A stretch of DNA of 64,000 nucleotides from Seleniivibrio woodruffii (GTDB lineage: Bacteria > Chrysiogenota > Deferribacteres > Deferribacterales > Geovibrionaceae), in the NCBI RefSeq assembly GCF_029267515.1, contig NZ_JAJUIS010000002.1:216454-280453 (forward strand). The letters are read 5' to 3'. This document shows, piece after piece, positions 56,122-63,970 of this stretch. The notes under the pieces are model-generated. The model was not told the origin of the DNA. It saw only the letters and a list, made by a program, of their open reading frames with translations, and ran no database searches. Positions within the stretch are counted from its first letter, which is position 1. Every line of letters starts with the position of its first letter. A program made the position numbers and the translations under genes.

Positions 56122-57597
56122 ATGAAAACAATCAGTATCGTAATTGCAGTTTGCCTGAGTGCCTCTGTTCTTGGCTGTGCAGGCAGGTATGAAAAAGAGA
56201 ATGACCCTTCAGTTTCCTTCAACGCGCACGGAGGGAATTACGGTTCAGGAGCCGAAATAGGTGTAAACATGGGACCAGGGGCACAACAGAAAGATATGCC
56301 GCCAATGTGCTGTGGTCAGCCACCGATGGAAGGAAAGCATCCCGGACCTCCTCCCAAAGGTTTCAGAAATAAGATTCAGGCCGCCAAAGCCGTGCTTGAA
56401 AAGATAAATGGCGTTTATGTGGTGCAGGGAACTTCTGAAACGCAAACAGGAAAAACGTATGACGCTATACAACCCGATCAGTCGGCTGTGGTAGTCAAAA
56501 TAAACGGTGAGCTCAACCTCTCAGAAACTGTTATCACCAAAAAAGGCGGCACAGAGGATGAAGAATCTGCCGGTTTTTACGGTATAAACTCAGCTGTGCT
56601 CGTTATAGGCAGATCATCGCTTAATATGGACAAAACGGCTGTCACAACGGATGCCGCAGGCGCAAACGCAGTCGTTGCTGTCGGAAAACGTGCGGAAATA
56701 AATATTAACGGCATTGATATAAAAACCTCGGCAAACTCATCAAGAGGACTCCACGCGACAAGAGAGGGAAGCATAACTGCCAAAGATGTCAGAATCAGCA
56801 CACTTGGCGCGCACAGTGCGGCCATTGCAACTGACAGAGGGGGCGGTACGGTCACGGTTGAAAACGGCACACTGAAAACAGAGGGCGCAGGCTCTCCTTT
56901 AATATACTCAACCGGAGATATCTCCGTTAAAAGTGTCGTGGGTGAGTCGAAAGGTGCGGAATGTGCTGTTGTTGAAGGCAAAAACAGCGTATCCATCACG
57001 GACAGCAATATGACGTGTTACAAAAGAAACGGCGTGATGCTGTACCAAAGTTTCTCAGGCGACTCTGAAATAGGAGAAAGCAGTTTCATCATGAACGGCG
57101 GCAGCATAAAGTCATATGAAGGCGCTGTTTTCTACACAACAAACACCAGAGCCGAATTTATTGTAAAACACGTAACAATAGAGAATTATGACAACGGAAA
57201 CACTCTGTTCAGAGCATCTGGAGACAGATGGGGGCAGGAAGGCAGAAACGGTTCCGATGCGGATTTTACTCTCACGGATACGAATGCAGCTGGTAATATA
57301 CTCTGCGACGCAATAAGCAGCGTCAAAATCTATCTGAAAGGGGCTGCATTCTGGACAGGAACGGCAAACAGCGATAAGACAGCCGGGTTCATATCGCTTT
57401 CGCTGGGAAAAGAGGCAAAATGGAACCTTACTGCAGACTCCTATCTTACAGAACTGCGCGATGATGATAAAACACTCGCCAACATAAACAGTAACGGTTT
57501 CAATATCTATTACGACGGCAACAATTCGATGAACGACTGGATAGGCGGAAAAGAAATGGAATTGAAAGGAGGAGGTAAACTGTTGCCTGTCTTCTGA
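56122..57597 (+). CDS. Lipoprotein with predicted right-handed beta-helix, unknown function
   Basis: The 491-residue protein has a lipobox VLGC (C19), a Met/Cys/Pro-rich stretch (DMPPMCCGQPPMEGKHPG) at about 57-75, and then a long domain of short Gly/Asn-rich strands and turns (e.g. SITAKDVRISTLGAHSAAIA and TVTVENGTLKTEGAGS). This pattern is typical of parallel beta-helix proteins that bind or modify surface polysaccharide or act as adhesins. I do not recognise a family. GGAG precedes the ATG by 5 nt, and the gene ends in a bidirectional terminator. Confidence 0.8.
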   Translation: MKTISIVIAVCLSASVLGCAGRYEKENDPSVSFNAHGGNYGSGAEIGVNMGPGAQQKDMPPMCCGQPPMEGKHPGPPPKGFRNKIQAAKAVLEKINGVYVVQGTSETQTGKTYDAIQPDQSAVVVKINGELNLSETVITKKGGTEDEESAGFYGINSAVLVIGRSSLNMDKTAVTTDAAGANAVVAVGKRAEININGIDIKTSANSSRGLHATREGSITAKDVRISTLGAHSAAIATDRGGGTVTVENGTLKTEGAGSPLIYSTGDISVKSVVGESKGAECAVVEGKNSVSITDSNMTCYKRNGVMLYQSFSGDSEIGESSFIMNGGSIKSYEGAVFYTTNTRAEFIVKHVTIENYDNGNTLFRASGDRWGQEGRNGSDADFTLTDTNAAGNILCDAISSVKIYLKGAAFWTGTANSDKTAGFISLSLGKEAKWNLTADSYLTELRDDDKTLANINSNGFNIYYDGNNSMNDWIGGKEMELKGGGKLLPVF

Positions 57598-57605
57598 AAA
57601 AACTA

Positions 57606-57631
57606 AAGCCGCTCATCCGAGCGGCTTTTTT
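57606..57631. terminator. Bidirectional terminator between lipoprotein and flavodoxin genes
   Basis: AAGCCGCTC and GAGCGGCTT form an 8-9 bp stem with a 4-nt loop and six T on the plus strand. On the minus strand the hairpin is followed by an interrupted T-run. It separates the two converging genes, whose stop codons lie only 44 bp apart. Confidence 0.85.
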
Positions 57632-57641
57632 CATATATAAT

Positions 57642-58154
57642 CTATGCCATCTGAGAGGTGAGCATCTCCGCCCAGTCTGCAATGCGTTTTTTCGTCATGG
57701 AGGACTGATTGTCCTCATCAATGGCAAGCCCGATAAACTCACCGTCGACAACAGCTTTTGAATCGCTGAAACCATAACCTTCAGTAGGCCATGTACCCAC
57801 GATATTCACCTTGCTGTCCACAACCTTTTCATACAGAGTACCCATGGCGTCAAGAAAGGTGTCAGCATACGTTTCCTGATCTCCCGTACCGAAGAATGCA
57901 ACTGTTTTGCCGTTAAAGTCCACTTCTTCAAGGTCTCCGAGAATATTTTCCCAGTCGTCCTGAAGGTCGCCCATGCCCCATGTGGAAGAACCGAGAATGA
58001 GTTTGTCGTATTTCTCAAACGCCGACTTAGAGGCGTTCGCAACGTTGATGACATCCACAACAAACCCCTTGGAATTAAGTGCCGCAGCGATTTTCTGTGC
58101 GACTGACTCGGTTGTTCCGCCGCTAGATCCGTAAAAAAGTCCTATGCTTCCCAT
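57642..58154 (-). CDS. fldA: Flavodoxin
   Basis: Flavodoxin replaces ferredoxin as a low-potential electron carrier when iron is short. The 170-residue protein has the FMN phosphate loop YGSSGGTTESVA, the Trp loop GSSTWGMGDLQDDW and the Gly/Tyr motif FFGTGDQETYADTF. Its promoter is overlapped by a 16/19 match to the Fur box, strongly indicating iron control. GGAG precedes the ATG. It is a long-chain flavodoxin by length. Confidence 0.95.
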   Translation of the reverse strand: MGSIGLFYGSSGGTTESVAQKIAAALNSKGFVVDVINVANASKSAFEKYDKLILGSSTWGMGDLQDDWENILGDLEEVDFNGKTVAFFGTGDQETYADTFLDAMGTLYEKVVDSKVNIVGTWPTEGYGFSDSKAVVDGEFIGLAIDEDNQSSMTKKRIADWAEMLTSQMA

Positions 58155-58192
58155 AGCTGTCTCCTTTTACATGTAATGTCGTAACCAATGAC

Positions 58193-58224
58193 ATCTTACA
58201 TAGTTGATACTGATTGTCAATATC
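58193..58224 (-). promoter_or_regulatory. Flavodoxin promoter with Fur box
   Basis: On the minus strand GATATTGACAATCAGTATC (58206-58224) matches the 19-bp Fur consensus GATAATGATAATCATTATC at 16 positions. The same bases include a perfect -35 TTGACA (58215-58220), followed after 16 bp by TAAGAT (58193-58198). Bound Fur-iron would occlude the -35, so flavodoxin should be induced in iron limitation. Confidence 0.7.
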
Positions 58225-58240
58225 AGATTAAAAGAAGACG

Positions 58241-58266
58241 AAAAAAAAGCGGAGCATCAGCCCCGC
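58241..58266 (-). terminator. Terminator of the 70-residue hypothetical gene
   Basis: On the minus strand GCGGGGC and GCTCCGC (one G-U pair) form a 7-bp stem with a 4-nt loop followed by eight T. It lies just downstream of the small gene's stop at 58276 and separates it from flavodoxin. Confidence 0.8.
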
Positions 58267-58275
58267 CCTGTTTTG

Positions 58276-58488
58276 TTATTCCTCTTCTATAAGAGCACCC
58301 ACTATCTGCGCCTTGAAATCGTTATAAGATTTCTTATTATCAAAATCCACGTTTCTTTCAGATGTTCCGTGGTCAATCATAACGGACATTTTCACGTCGT
58401 CGAACTCTATGGTGTTAAAATTATTAAGGTTTATCACCAGAGCATTCTTTCCGTTCTCAAGAATGAAAACCAGTTCTTTATTAAGCAT
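58276..58488 (-). CDS. Small hypothetical protein, 70 residues
   Basis: I do not recognise this protein. It is acidic and Asn/Asp-rich (e.g. LVFILENGKNALVINLNNF and KKSYNDFKAQIVGALIEEE), with no signal peptide or membrane helix. A purine-rich GGGGGTAGAG stands before the ATG, it has its own strong terminator, and a weak promoter-like TTGCTA-N17-TAGTGT lies upstream at 58510-58538, so it is likely real. Confidence 0.6.
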   Translation of the reverse strand: MLNKELVFILENGKNALVINLNNFNTIEFDDVKMSVMIDHGTSERNVDFDNKKSYNDFKAQIVGALIEEE

Positions 58489-58552
58489 CTCTACCCCCTG
58501 TTTTCAGCTACACTATTCATGTTTTATCATTTTAGCAAGAAAAAAGGCTGAT

Positions 58553-59548
58553 TTATCTCAGATCCGAGCTGATATACCTGTCCAGTCCGGTTTCTTTGTA
58601 ATATTTCATGGCACCAGAGTGCACGGGCGCAGTCATACCCTGAAGCATATCTTTCTGTGTGAGATTTGCCAGCGCAGGATGAAGAGATCTAAACTCTTCA
58701 AGATTATCGAATATTTCCTTTGTAGCGGCATAGACAACTTTATCTGAGACATCGGAGGATGTGACCAGTGTGGCTTTAACACCGACAGCGGATACGTTTT
58801 TCCTGCCGCCTGATGCTGCGGGGTAGTCTTTTACATTTATGAATGTTTTGACATAGTACGGGAATTTTTTTATAAGATAGTCTGCCTGTTCTGCATCAAC
58901 CGGTACGAACCGAACCTTCATTCGACCAGAAACAGCCTCCCTTATGTTGCTGTTCGGGTGCCCGACGGTATAGAAAAAAGCGTCTATTCTGCCATCATGC
59001 AGCAAAGCAGGAGCATCAACCGCCTTTGTTTTTTCAACTTTAATATCTGAGATTTTAAGACCTGCCGCACTGAAAATATCTTCCGAATTGACATACTGCC
59101 CCGAACCGGGATTGCCTATGTTTATTCTTTTGCCTTTCATGTCGGCAAGTTTTCTTATTTTACTTTTATCAGAAGCAACTATCGTTACAACTTCGGGATG
59201 GAGTGAAAAAACAGCCCTTAGTTTGGTCTGGGGTCCCCTGTCCTTCCACTGGTCAAGACCTTTGACAGCCTGATACTGAATGTCAGACTGGACTATTCCT
59301 AAGTCAATGTCTCCGGCAAGCACTGCATTAACGTTATGAACTGAACCTCCGGTGGGTTCCACAGTAGCTTTTATATCATAAATCTGTGATTTTTTATTTA
59401 TCATACGGCATATTGCGCCGCCTGCCGGGAAATAAACCCCTGTGACACCGCCTGTGCCTATCGTAACGAAAGTTTTTGCATATGAACCGTGTACCGCCGC
59501 AATCGAAAAGACCGCGGCGATAATGAACATAAGCAGTTTTTTATTCAT
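58553..59548 (-). CDS. TAXI family TRAP transporter solute-binding receptor
   Basis: The 331-residue protein has a signal peptide ending near HGSYAK and the TAXI features TIGTGGVTGVYFPAGGAIC, VNAVLAGDIDLGIVQSDI, GKRINIGNPGSGQYVNSED and FFYTVGHPNSNI. TAXI receptors deliver ligands such as C4-dicarboxylates or glutamate to fused DctQM permeases, but no permease gene is adjacent. The ATG at 59548 overlaps the malic-enzyme stop by 8 bp, hinting at a shared substrate. The ligand is unknown. Confidence 0.85.
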   Translation of the reverse strand: MNKKLLMFIIAAVFSIAAVHGSYAKTFVTIGTGGVTGVYFPAGGAICRMINKKSQIYDIKATVEPTGGSVHNVNAVLAGDIDLGIVQSDIQYQAVKGLDQWKDRGPQTKLRAVFSLHPEVVTIVASDKSKIRKLADMKGKRINIGNPGSGQYVNSEDIFSAAGLKISDIKVEKTKAVDAPALLHDGRIDAFFYTVGHPNSNIREAVSGRMKVRFVPVDAEQADYLIKKFPYYVKTFINVKDYPAASGGRKNVSAVGVKATLVTSSDVSDKVVYAATKEIFDNLEEFRSLHPALANLTQKDMLQGMTAPVHSGAMKYYKETGLDRYISSDLR

Positions 59549-60881
59549 CTGTAAACCTTGCTGCTCCGGAGCGGTACGCAGCCGTCTCAACATCTTTTGC
59601 AACGGCATTGTGTACGTTCTGGTCAAGGATATTCGGTACAAGGTCGCCTTCCAGAGCGAACGAGGCGATTGCCTTTGCTGCGGCAATTTTCATCTGATCG
59701 TTTATTGTGACGGCGTTTGCCGCCAGAGCGCCCTTGAACAGACCGGGGAATGCAAGTGCGTTGTTCACTGATTTACCGTCGGCTGCAAATATCGCACCGT
59801 GTTTAACGGCAAGATCAGGGTCAATTTCAGGATTTGGATTTGAAAGCGCGAGGATAACATGCCCTTCCTGAACCATGTCGGGTGTGATAAGGTCGGGGCA
59901 TCCGGTTGTGGCTATCACTATTCTTGACTCGGTTACCACACCGCGAAGGTCTTTTCTGCTCCCTCCGAGGTTTTCGAACCTTTCCATGGCGGAAACATCA
60001 AGATCTACGCCGTTAAATGTTTTAACTCCGTATGCTTTAAGGAGTTTCATGATTCCTGTTCCGGCAGCGCCGAGACCTATGATGCCGACGCTTGACTCAC
60101 GCAGGTTGATGAACGTGTATTTCGCGATGTTGAGGAGCGCCGCAAGAACAACAACTGCAGTTCCGTGCTGGTCGTCGTGCATAACGGGGATATCGAGCAT
60201 GGCGTCCAGTTTTTCCTCTATTTCAAAACATTCCGGCGCTTTTATGTCCTCAAGTTTAATGGCTCCGAAAGTCGGTGCTATATGTTTTATGGTGTTAATT
60301 ATCTCTTCAGGATCTTTTGTATCCAGAAGTATCGGTATTCCGTTTATGCCGGAAAGGAGTTTGAACAACATCCCCTTGCCCTCCATAACAGGCATACCGG
60401 CAACTGCGCCTATGTCGCCCAGACCGAGGATTGCGGTTCCGTTGGTAACAATCGCAACGTTGTTGCTGATGGTGGTGAATTTGCGTGCCAGCGCAGGATT
60501 TTTGTGGATTTTGTGGCATATGGACGCAACGCCTGGGGTATAAACTATGCGCAGGTCATCGAGGCTGTTTATATCCACTGTCGGACGAACCTCTATCTTG
60601 CCGCCCATATGTGTTTCCTCTACAATATCGGTAACGGAGACAAGCTCCATGCCTTCAATATTCTTAATGGACGCCAGTATGTCGTTAAGAACGTTCTCAT
60701 CCTCTGCATATACGTCCAGCGCGCGTATCTTGTAACCTTTACCAAGGTGCGAGGTGGATATCTCTCCTATGAGTCCGCCGCATCTGCCGATGGCTGTTGT
60801 GAGCTGACCGAGAAATCCGGGTTTATCGGTGACTTTCACCGTCAGTTTTCTAATCACTTTGTTTGAGTATTCAATTCTCAT
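59541..60881 (-). CDS. NAD(P)-dependent malic enzyme with N-terminal ACT domain
   Basis: The 446-residue protein joins an N-terminal ACT-type regulatory domain (about residues 8-90, VRKLTVKVTDKPGFLGQ-like, starting MRIEYSNKVIRKLTV) to a bacterial malic enzyme. The enzyme part shows VYTPGVASIC (catalytic Tyr), the MEGKGMLFKLLSG Lys loop, the metal motif DDQHGTAVV and the nucleotide loop GLGAAGTGIM. It decarboxylates malate to pyruvate. ATG at 60881 follows GGAG at 6 nt. It overlaps the Cys-rich gene by 11 bp and the TAXI gene by 8 bp. Confidence 0.92.
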   Translation of the reverse strand: MRIEYSNKVIRKLTVKVTDKPGFLGQLTTAIGRCGGLIGEISTSHLGKGYKIRALDVYAEDENVLNDILASIKNIEGMELVSVTDIVEETHMGGKIEVRPTVDINSLDDLRIVYTPGVASICHKIHKNPALARKFTTISNNVAIVTNGTAILGLGDIGAVAGMPVMEGKGMLFKLLSGINGIPILLDTKDPEEIINTIKHIAPTFGAIKLEDIKAPECFEIEEKLDAMLDIPVMHDDQHGTAVVVLAALLNIAKYTFINLRESSVGIIGLGAAGTGIMKLLKAYGVKTFNGVDLDVSAMERFENLGGSRKDLRGVVTESRIVIATTGCPDLITPDMVQEGHVILALSNPNPEIDPDLAVKHGAIFAADGKSVNNALAFPGLFKGALAANAVTINDQMKIAAAKAIASFALEGDLVPNILDQNVHNAVAKDVETAAYRSGAARFTDE

Positions 60882-61098
60882 CTTCTTCTCCGGTATCAAG
60901 AAATTTTTCCCATGTTTCCGGTTCAAACATGGTGCAGGATTTTCGGGGGGATTTCATATACTTATCCGCTGCAGCGCATTTCAGGCTGAAGCAGGTTTTC
61001 ATTTCTGGTATCAGAAGCCGCCGCAGGTGCACGCATTGCGCACATTTTGAATCTTCGACTATAACGTTTTTGCCGGAACACTTTGATGTCTTTGCCAT
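60871..61098 (-). CDS. Small cysteine-rich protein, unknown function
   Basis: The 75-residue protein has six cysteines at about 7, 19, 22, 36, 41 and 55, including a CAQC motif (residues 19-22), which suggests a zinc or iron-sulfur site. It is basic in the middle and acidic at the end. I do not recognise a family. GGCGGG stands before the ATG, and it overlaps the malic-enzyme start by 11 bp. The position suggests a role with the malic enzyme, but this is inference. Confidence 0.65.
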   Translation of the reverse strand: MAKTSKCSGKNVIVEDSKCAQCVHLRRLLIPEMKTCFSLKCAAADKYMKSPRKSCTMFEPETWEKFLDTGEEDEN

Positions 61099-61127
61099 AA
61101 CCCGCCTTTAGGACAAGTATAGTGCTT

Positions 61128-62384
61128 TCAGATGCTGTTGTAAACGGATTGCTGTTCTGCCAGCCAGTCAAGCCCTTTGAATTTGATATCGCTGATATCC
61201 TCTTCGGTGAGTTTGAGAGCGGCGAGCTTATTCCTTTTTATCTCGGAATTGTTGTCGTCCACATCCTCAAGTATAGCAAGAAGATTCCCTATTTCTCCCT
61301 TTCTGTCAAGCACTGCTTCTCTTATAAGGGGTTTTACGTTGATTGAATCCATCAGATCCTCTTTCGTAATACCTAAAACAACATCAACGTATGACAGAAG
61401 ACCGATGAAAAAAGCATCCGCTCTGCCGTGGTAATTTTCACCGAAAACCCTCACACAGAGCAGTTCCAGAGTATGTGCACGGAGCATAGCCGTTTCCAGC
61501 AGGGTCGATTTGAACCTTTTGCCTCCGGTGCTGGCATAGAGCATTATGGTGAGCCACTTGCGCATGTTTTCCCTGCCGATGAGGGTAAGCGCATGGCGTA
61601 TACTGTTTATCTCGTTTCTCAGACAGTAGGAACAGGCGTTTATCAGTTTAAGGAGCTTCAGAGTCAGCTCCGGCTGTATCCTGAACTCAGCTTCAATCTT
61701 GTCTATATCCGCATTCTGAGCAAGGTGTGAAAGAAGGCGGATAATAGTTGCCTTGCCGGGTTCGATGTTCTTTTTATTTATGATGGTTGGTCTCTCAAAA
61801 AAGAACCCCTGAAAAAGCTCAAAGCCGCAGTCTCTTGTGAAATCAAAATCCTCGCGGGTTTCAACTTTTTCAGCAAGAAGTTTCATGTGTTTGCCGTGAA
61901 AAATCTTTTCCACACGCTCCATTTTTATGAGGCAGTTCTCCTTCATATCCACTTTCAGATATTCAACATACGGAAACAGCGGCATGAACATAGAAAAATA
62001 TTCTGAGCTAAGGACAAAATCATCGAGAGCAAAGAGATATCCGGCTCTGAAATATGCCGCAACCTTTTCAACTACCTCTTTTTTTACGTTTGTCGTTTCG
62101 ACTATCTCAAAAACGACTTTGTCTTTGGGGAGAACGTCAAGAATATCCTGAACGATGATATCATCATCTATGTTGACGAATGCGTATTTACCGTTTGTGA
62201 GACTTTTGATGCCGAAATTCTGAAATATGTTGACCAGCACCCTTGAGGTTGCCACAACAGAATCATATATCTCAGCTTTGTTTTCAGTGCAGCCCGCCTT
62301 TCTGAACAAAAATTCATAACCGAATACATCTTCGTTCGCGTCAAGTATAGGCTGGCGTCCAACCAGAAAATTATCAAATATCAT
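61128..62384 (-). CDS. EAL-HDOD domain protein (YuxH type)
   Basis: The 418-residue protein joins a degenerate EAL domain (residues about 1-190: FLVGRQPILDANEDVFGYEFLFR, with ALDDFVLS, YLKVDM and LAEKVETREDF) to an HDOD domain (about 195-400). EAL domains hydrolyse cyclic di-GMP; here the EAL tripeptide is replaced by EFL and DDFG by DDFV, so activity is doubtful and sensing is likelier. YuxH-like proteins regulate motility or signalling. ATG at 62384 has only a weak AGGCAG site. Confidence 0.8.
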   Translation of the reverse strand: MIFDNFLVGRQPILDANEDVFGYEFLFRKAGCTENKAEIYDSVVATSRVLVNIFQNFGIKSLTNGKYAFVNIDDDIIVQDILDVLPKDKVVFEIVETTNVKKEVVEKVAAYFRAGYLFALDDFVLSSEYFSMFMPLFPYVEYLKVDMKENCLIKMERVEKIFHGKHMKLLAEKVETREDFDFTRDCGFELFQGFFFERPTIINKKNIEPGKATIIRLLSHLAQNADIDKIEAEFRIQPELTLKLLKLINACSYCLRNEINSIRHALTLIGRENMRKWLTIMLYASTGGKRFKSTLLETAMLRAHTLELLCVRVFGENYHGRADAFFIGLLSYVDVVLGITKEDLMDSINVKPLIREAVLDRKGEIGNLLAILEDVDDNNSEIKRNKLAALKLTEEDISDIKFKGLDWLAEQQSVYNSI

Positions 62385-62486
62385 CTGCCTGCACACTTTG
62401 TTTTTTATCAATATAACATCTCAAAAAGAAAAAATCATCACTAAACATCCGTTATTTTTTTGCGATACCATAATAGGGAGGTACCA

Positions 62487-63062
62487 ATGGGACTTGGACA
62501 ATATCTTCTTGCAGCGAGAAAACTAAACCATATCAGCAGATGGGCAAGCGATTTCATGCATGTACGCTCGTCCGTTTCCGAACACTCTTTTCTCGTAACC
62601 CAGATTGCACAAATGCTTGGAATAATTGAGGAACAGCACGGCAGCTCCGTGAACTGGGAAATTCTTTACAAAAAAGCCCTTAACCACGACGTTATCGAAG
62701 CGTTCACAGGGGATATCCTCAGCCATGTAAAAAACAAAACTCCTAAAATGAAAGCTGCCGTTGCAGATATTGAAAACATGATTGTGGACGAACTGCTCCT
62801 TTCCGACATAGAGGAACCTTATAAAGAAATATACCACAACATGCTTTTTAACGGAAAAGACGAGACCCTTGAAGGAAAAATACTGAAATACGCCGACTAT
62901 ATCGACGCTATGCTCGAATGTCTGACTGAAGTTAAGCTGGGAAACAACTCCCCCTTTAAGCGCAAATACCTTGAAATAAGAGATAAATGTGCAAAATCAG
63001 ATCTGGTCAGCGTACAATATTTCCTGAATGTTATTCTTCCTGAGCTGGACAATATAATCTGA
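62487..63062 (+). CDS. HD-domain 5'-nucleotidase (YfbR-like)
   Basis: The 191-residue protein has the HD hydrolase pattern of the YfbR family: SEHSFLVTQIAQML (metal His) and KALNHDVIEAFTGDILSHVKN with HD and the downstream Asp. YfbR removes phosphate from dNMPs such as dUMP and dCMP. It starts MGLGQYLLAARKLNHI, preceded by GGGAGG at 6 nt; an upstream in-frame ATG at 62460 is less supported. Confidence 0.88.
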   Translation: MGLGQYLLAARKLNHISRWASDFMHVRSSVSEHSFLVTQIAQMLGIIEEQHGSSVNWEILYKKALNHDVIEAFTGDILSHVKNKTPKMKAAVADIENMIVDELLLSDIEEPYKEIYHNMLFNGKDETLEGKILKYADYIDAMLECLTEVKLGNNSPFKRKYLEIRDKCAKSDLVSVQYFLNVILPELDNII

Positions 63063-63093
63063 CGTTCATATTTTTTTCATTTTAAACGAAGGT

Positions 63094-63124
63094 TTGATGG
63101 ATATTTCCAGAAAAAAGTTATACA
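63094..63124 (+). promoter_or_regulatory. Candidate promoter of cytochrome b gene
   Basis: TTGATG (63094-63099) is followed after 18 bp by TTATAC (63118-63123). The start would be about 25 bp upstream of the ATG, leaving room for AGGAGG. It is a modest match. Confidence 0.35.
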
Positions 63125-63155
63125 CTTATGTAGTTAATAAATTCAGGAGGACGTC

Positions 63156-63848
63156 ATGGTAACAGCAACAGCTAAAGACCTCTGGCATGCCTGCCCCGCA
63201 CGCGGCTTTATCTATGTTTGGCAGGCGGCTGTGCGTATAACTCACTGGGTCAACGTGCTTTGTATAATGATCCTTGTCCTTACCGGGCTTTATATGCACT
63301 ACCCTTTTATGAAGCCTAACCCAGTGGACTTCCCATACATGATGGGCTATGCGAGGTTCATTCACTATCTCACAGGGATAATCTTCTCAATAAGCGTGCT
63401 TGCACGCATGTGGTGGGGAATAGTCGGCAACAAATACTCCAACATAAGTACGTTTTTCAACCCCTTTAACAAAGAAGACAGGAAGCTGATAATATCTTAT
63501 CTCAAATATTACGGGTTTCTTGAGCATAAACCGCCGCACCTTCTGACTCACAACCCTATGGCGCAGTATGCTTACATCGCCATTTTCTGTGTATTCCTGT
63601 TCCAGATATTCAGCGGATTTGCGCTATGGTCGCAGATAAACCCGGACAGCGCTTATTATGCGTTCTTCGGATCTATTTTCAGCATAATGTCCAATCAGTG
63701 GGTAAGATATCTACACTACTTCGTGGTATATATCACCGCTGCGTTCCTCATTGTCCACCTTTATGCGGCTGTTCTGGTTGACTTCAGAACACACTCAGGA
63801 GACATAAGCTCAATATTCAGCGGCTGGAAAGCGGATATAAGAGATTAA
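63156..63848 (+). CDS. NiFe-hydrogenase-type b-type cytochrome (HupC/HyaC family)
   Basis: The 230-residue protein has about four transmembrane helices and candidate haem-ligand histidines at about 30 (RITHWVNVLC), 70 (RFIHYLTGI), and two in YLHYFVVYITAAFLIVHL. The family is the cytochrome b subunit that takes electrons from membrane-bound NiFe hydrogenases or formate dehydrogenases to quinone. ATG follows AGGAGG. No hydrogenase structural genes are adjacent. A small N-terminal extension carries a Cys in HACPARG. Confidence 0.85.
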   Translation: MVTATAKDLWHACPARGFIYVWQAAVRITHWVNVLCIMILVLTGLYMHYPFMKPNPVDFPYMMGYARFIHYLTGIIFSISVLARMWWGIVGNKYSNISTFFNPFNKEDRKLIISYLKYYGFLEHKPPHLLTHNPMAQYAYIAIFCVFLFQIFSGFALWSQINPDSAYYAFFGSIFSIMSNQWVRYLHYFVVYITAAFLIVHLYAAVLVDFRTHSGDISSIFSGWKADIRD

Positions 63849-63857
63849 TTACAAATG

Positions 63858-63877
63858 AAAAAAAAGCCCGCTTTGAA
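63858..63877 (+). terminator. Apparent left half of a split terminator
   Basis: Eight A followed by GCCCGC and TTTGAA looks like the first arm and loop of a bidirectional terminator, but no matching GCGGGC with a T-run follows. The continuation is interrupted at about 63878 by the start of the putative insertion sequence. The matching arm is predicted beyond the window on the far side of that element. Confidence 0.5.
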
Positions 63878-63906
63878 CTGTATCCTTAAATTTGGACACT
63901 AATAAA

Positions 63907-63940
63907 AAGCCCCTTAGCGAATAGCTAAAGGGCTTTTTTT
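63907..63940 (+). terminator. Terminator inside the putative insertion sequence
   Basis: AAGCCCCTTAGC and GCTAAAGGGCTT form a 12-bp stem with one mismatch and a 5-nt loop, followed by seven T. It stands between the element's end and the presumed transposase gene, where it would block transcription entering from the chromosome. Confidence 0.75.
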
Positions 63941-63970
63941 CGTATACACTAAATTTAAAGGAGAGAGTTC

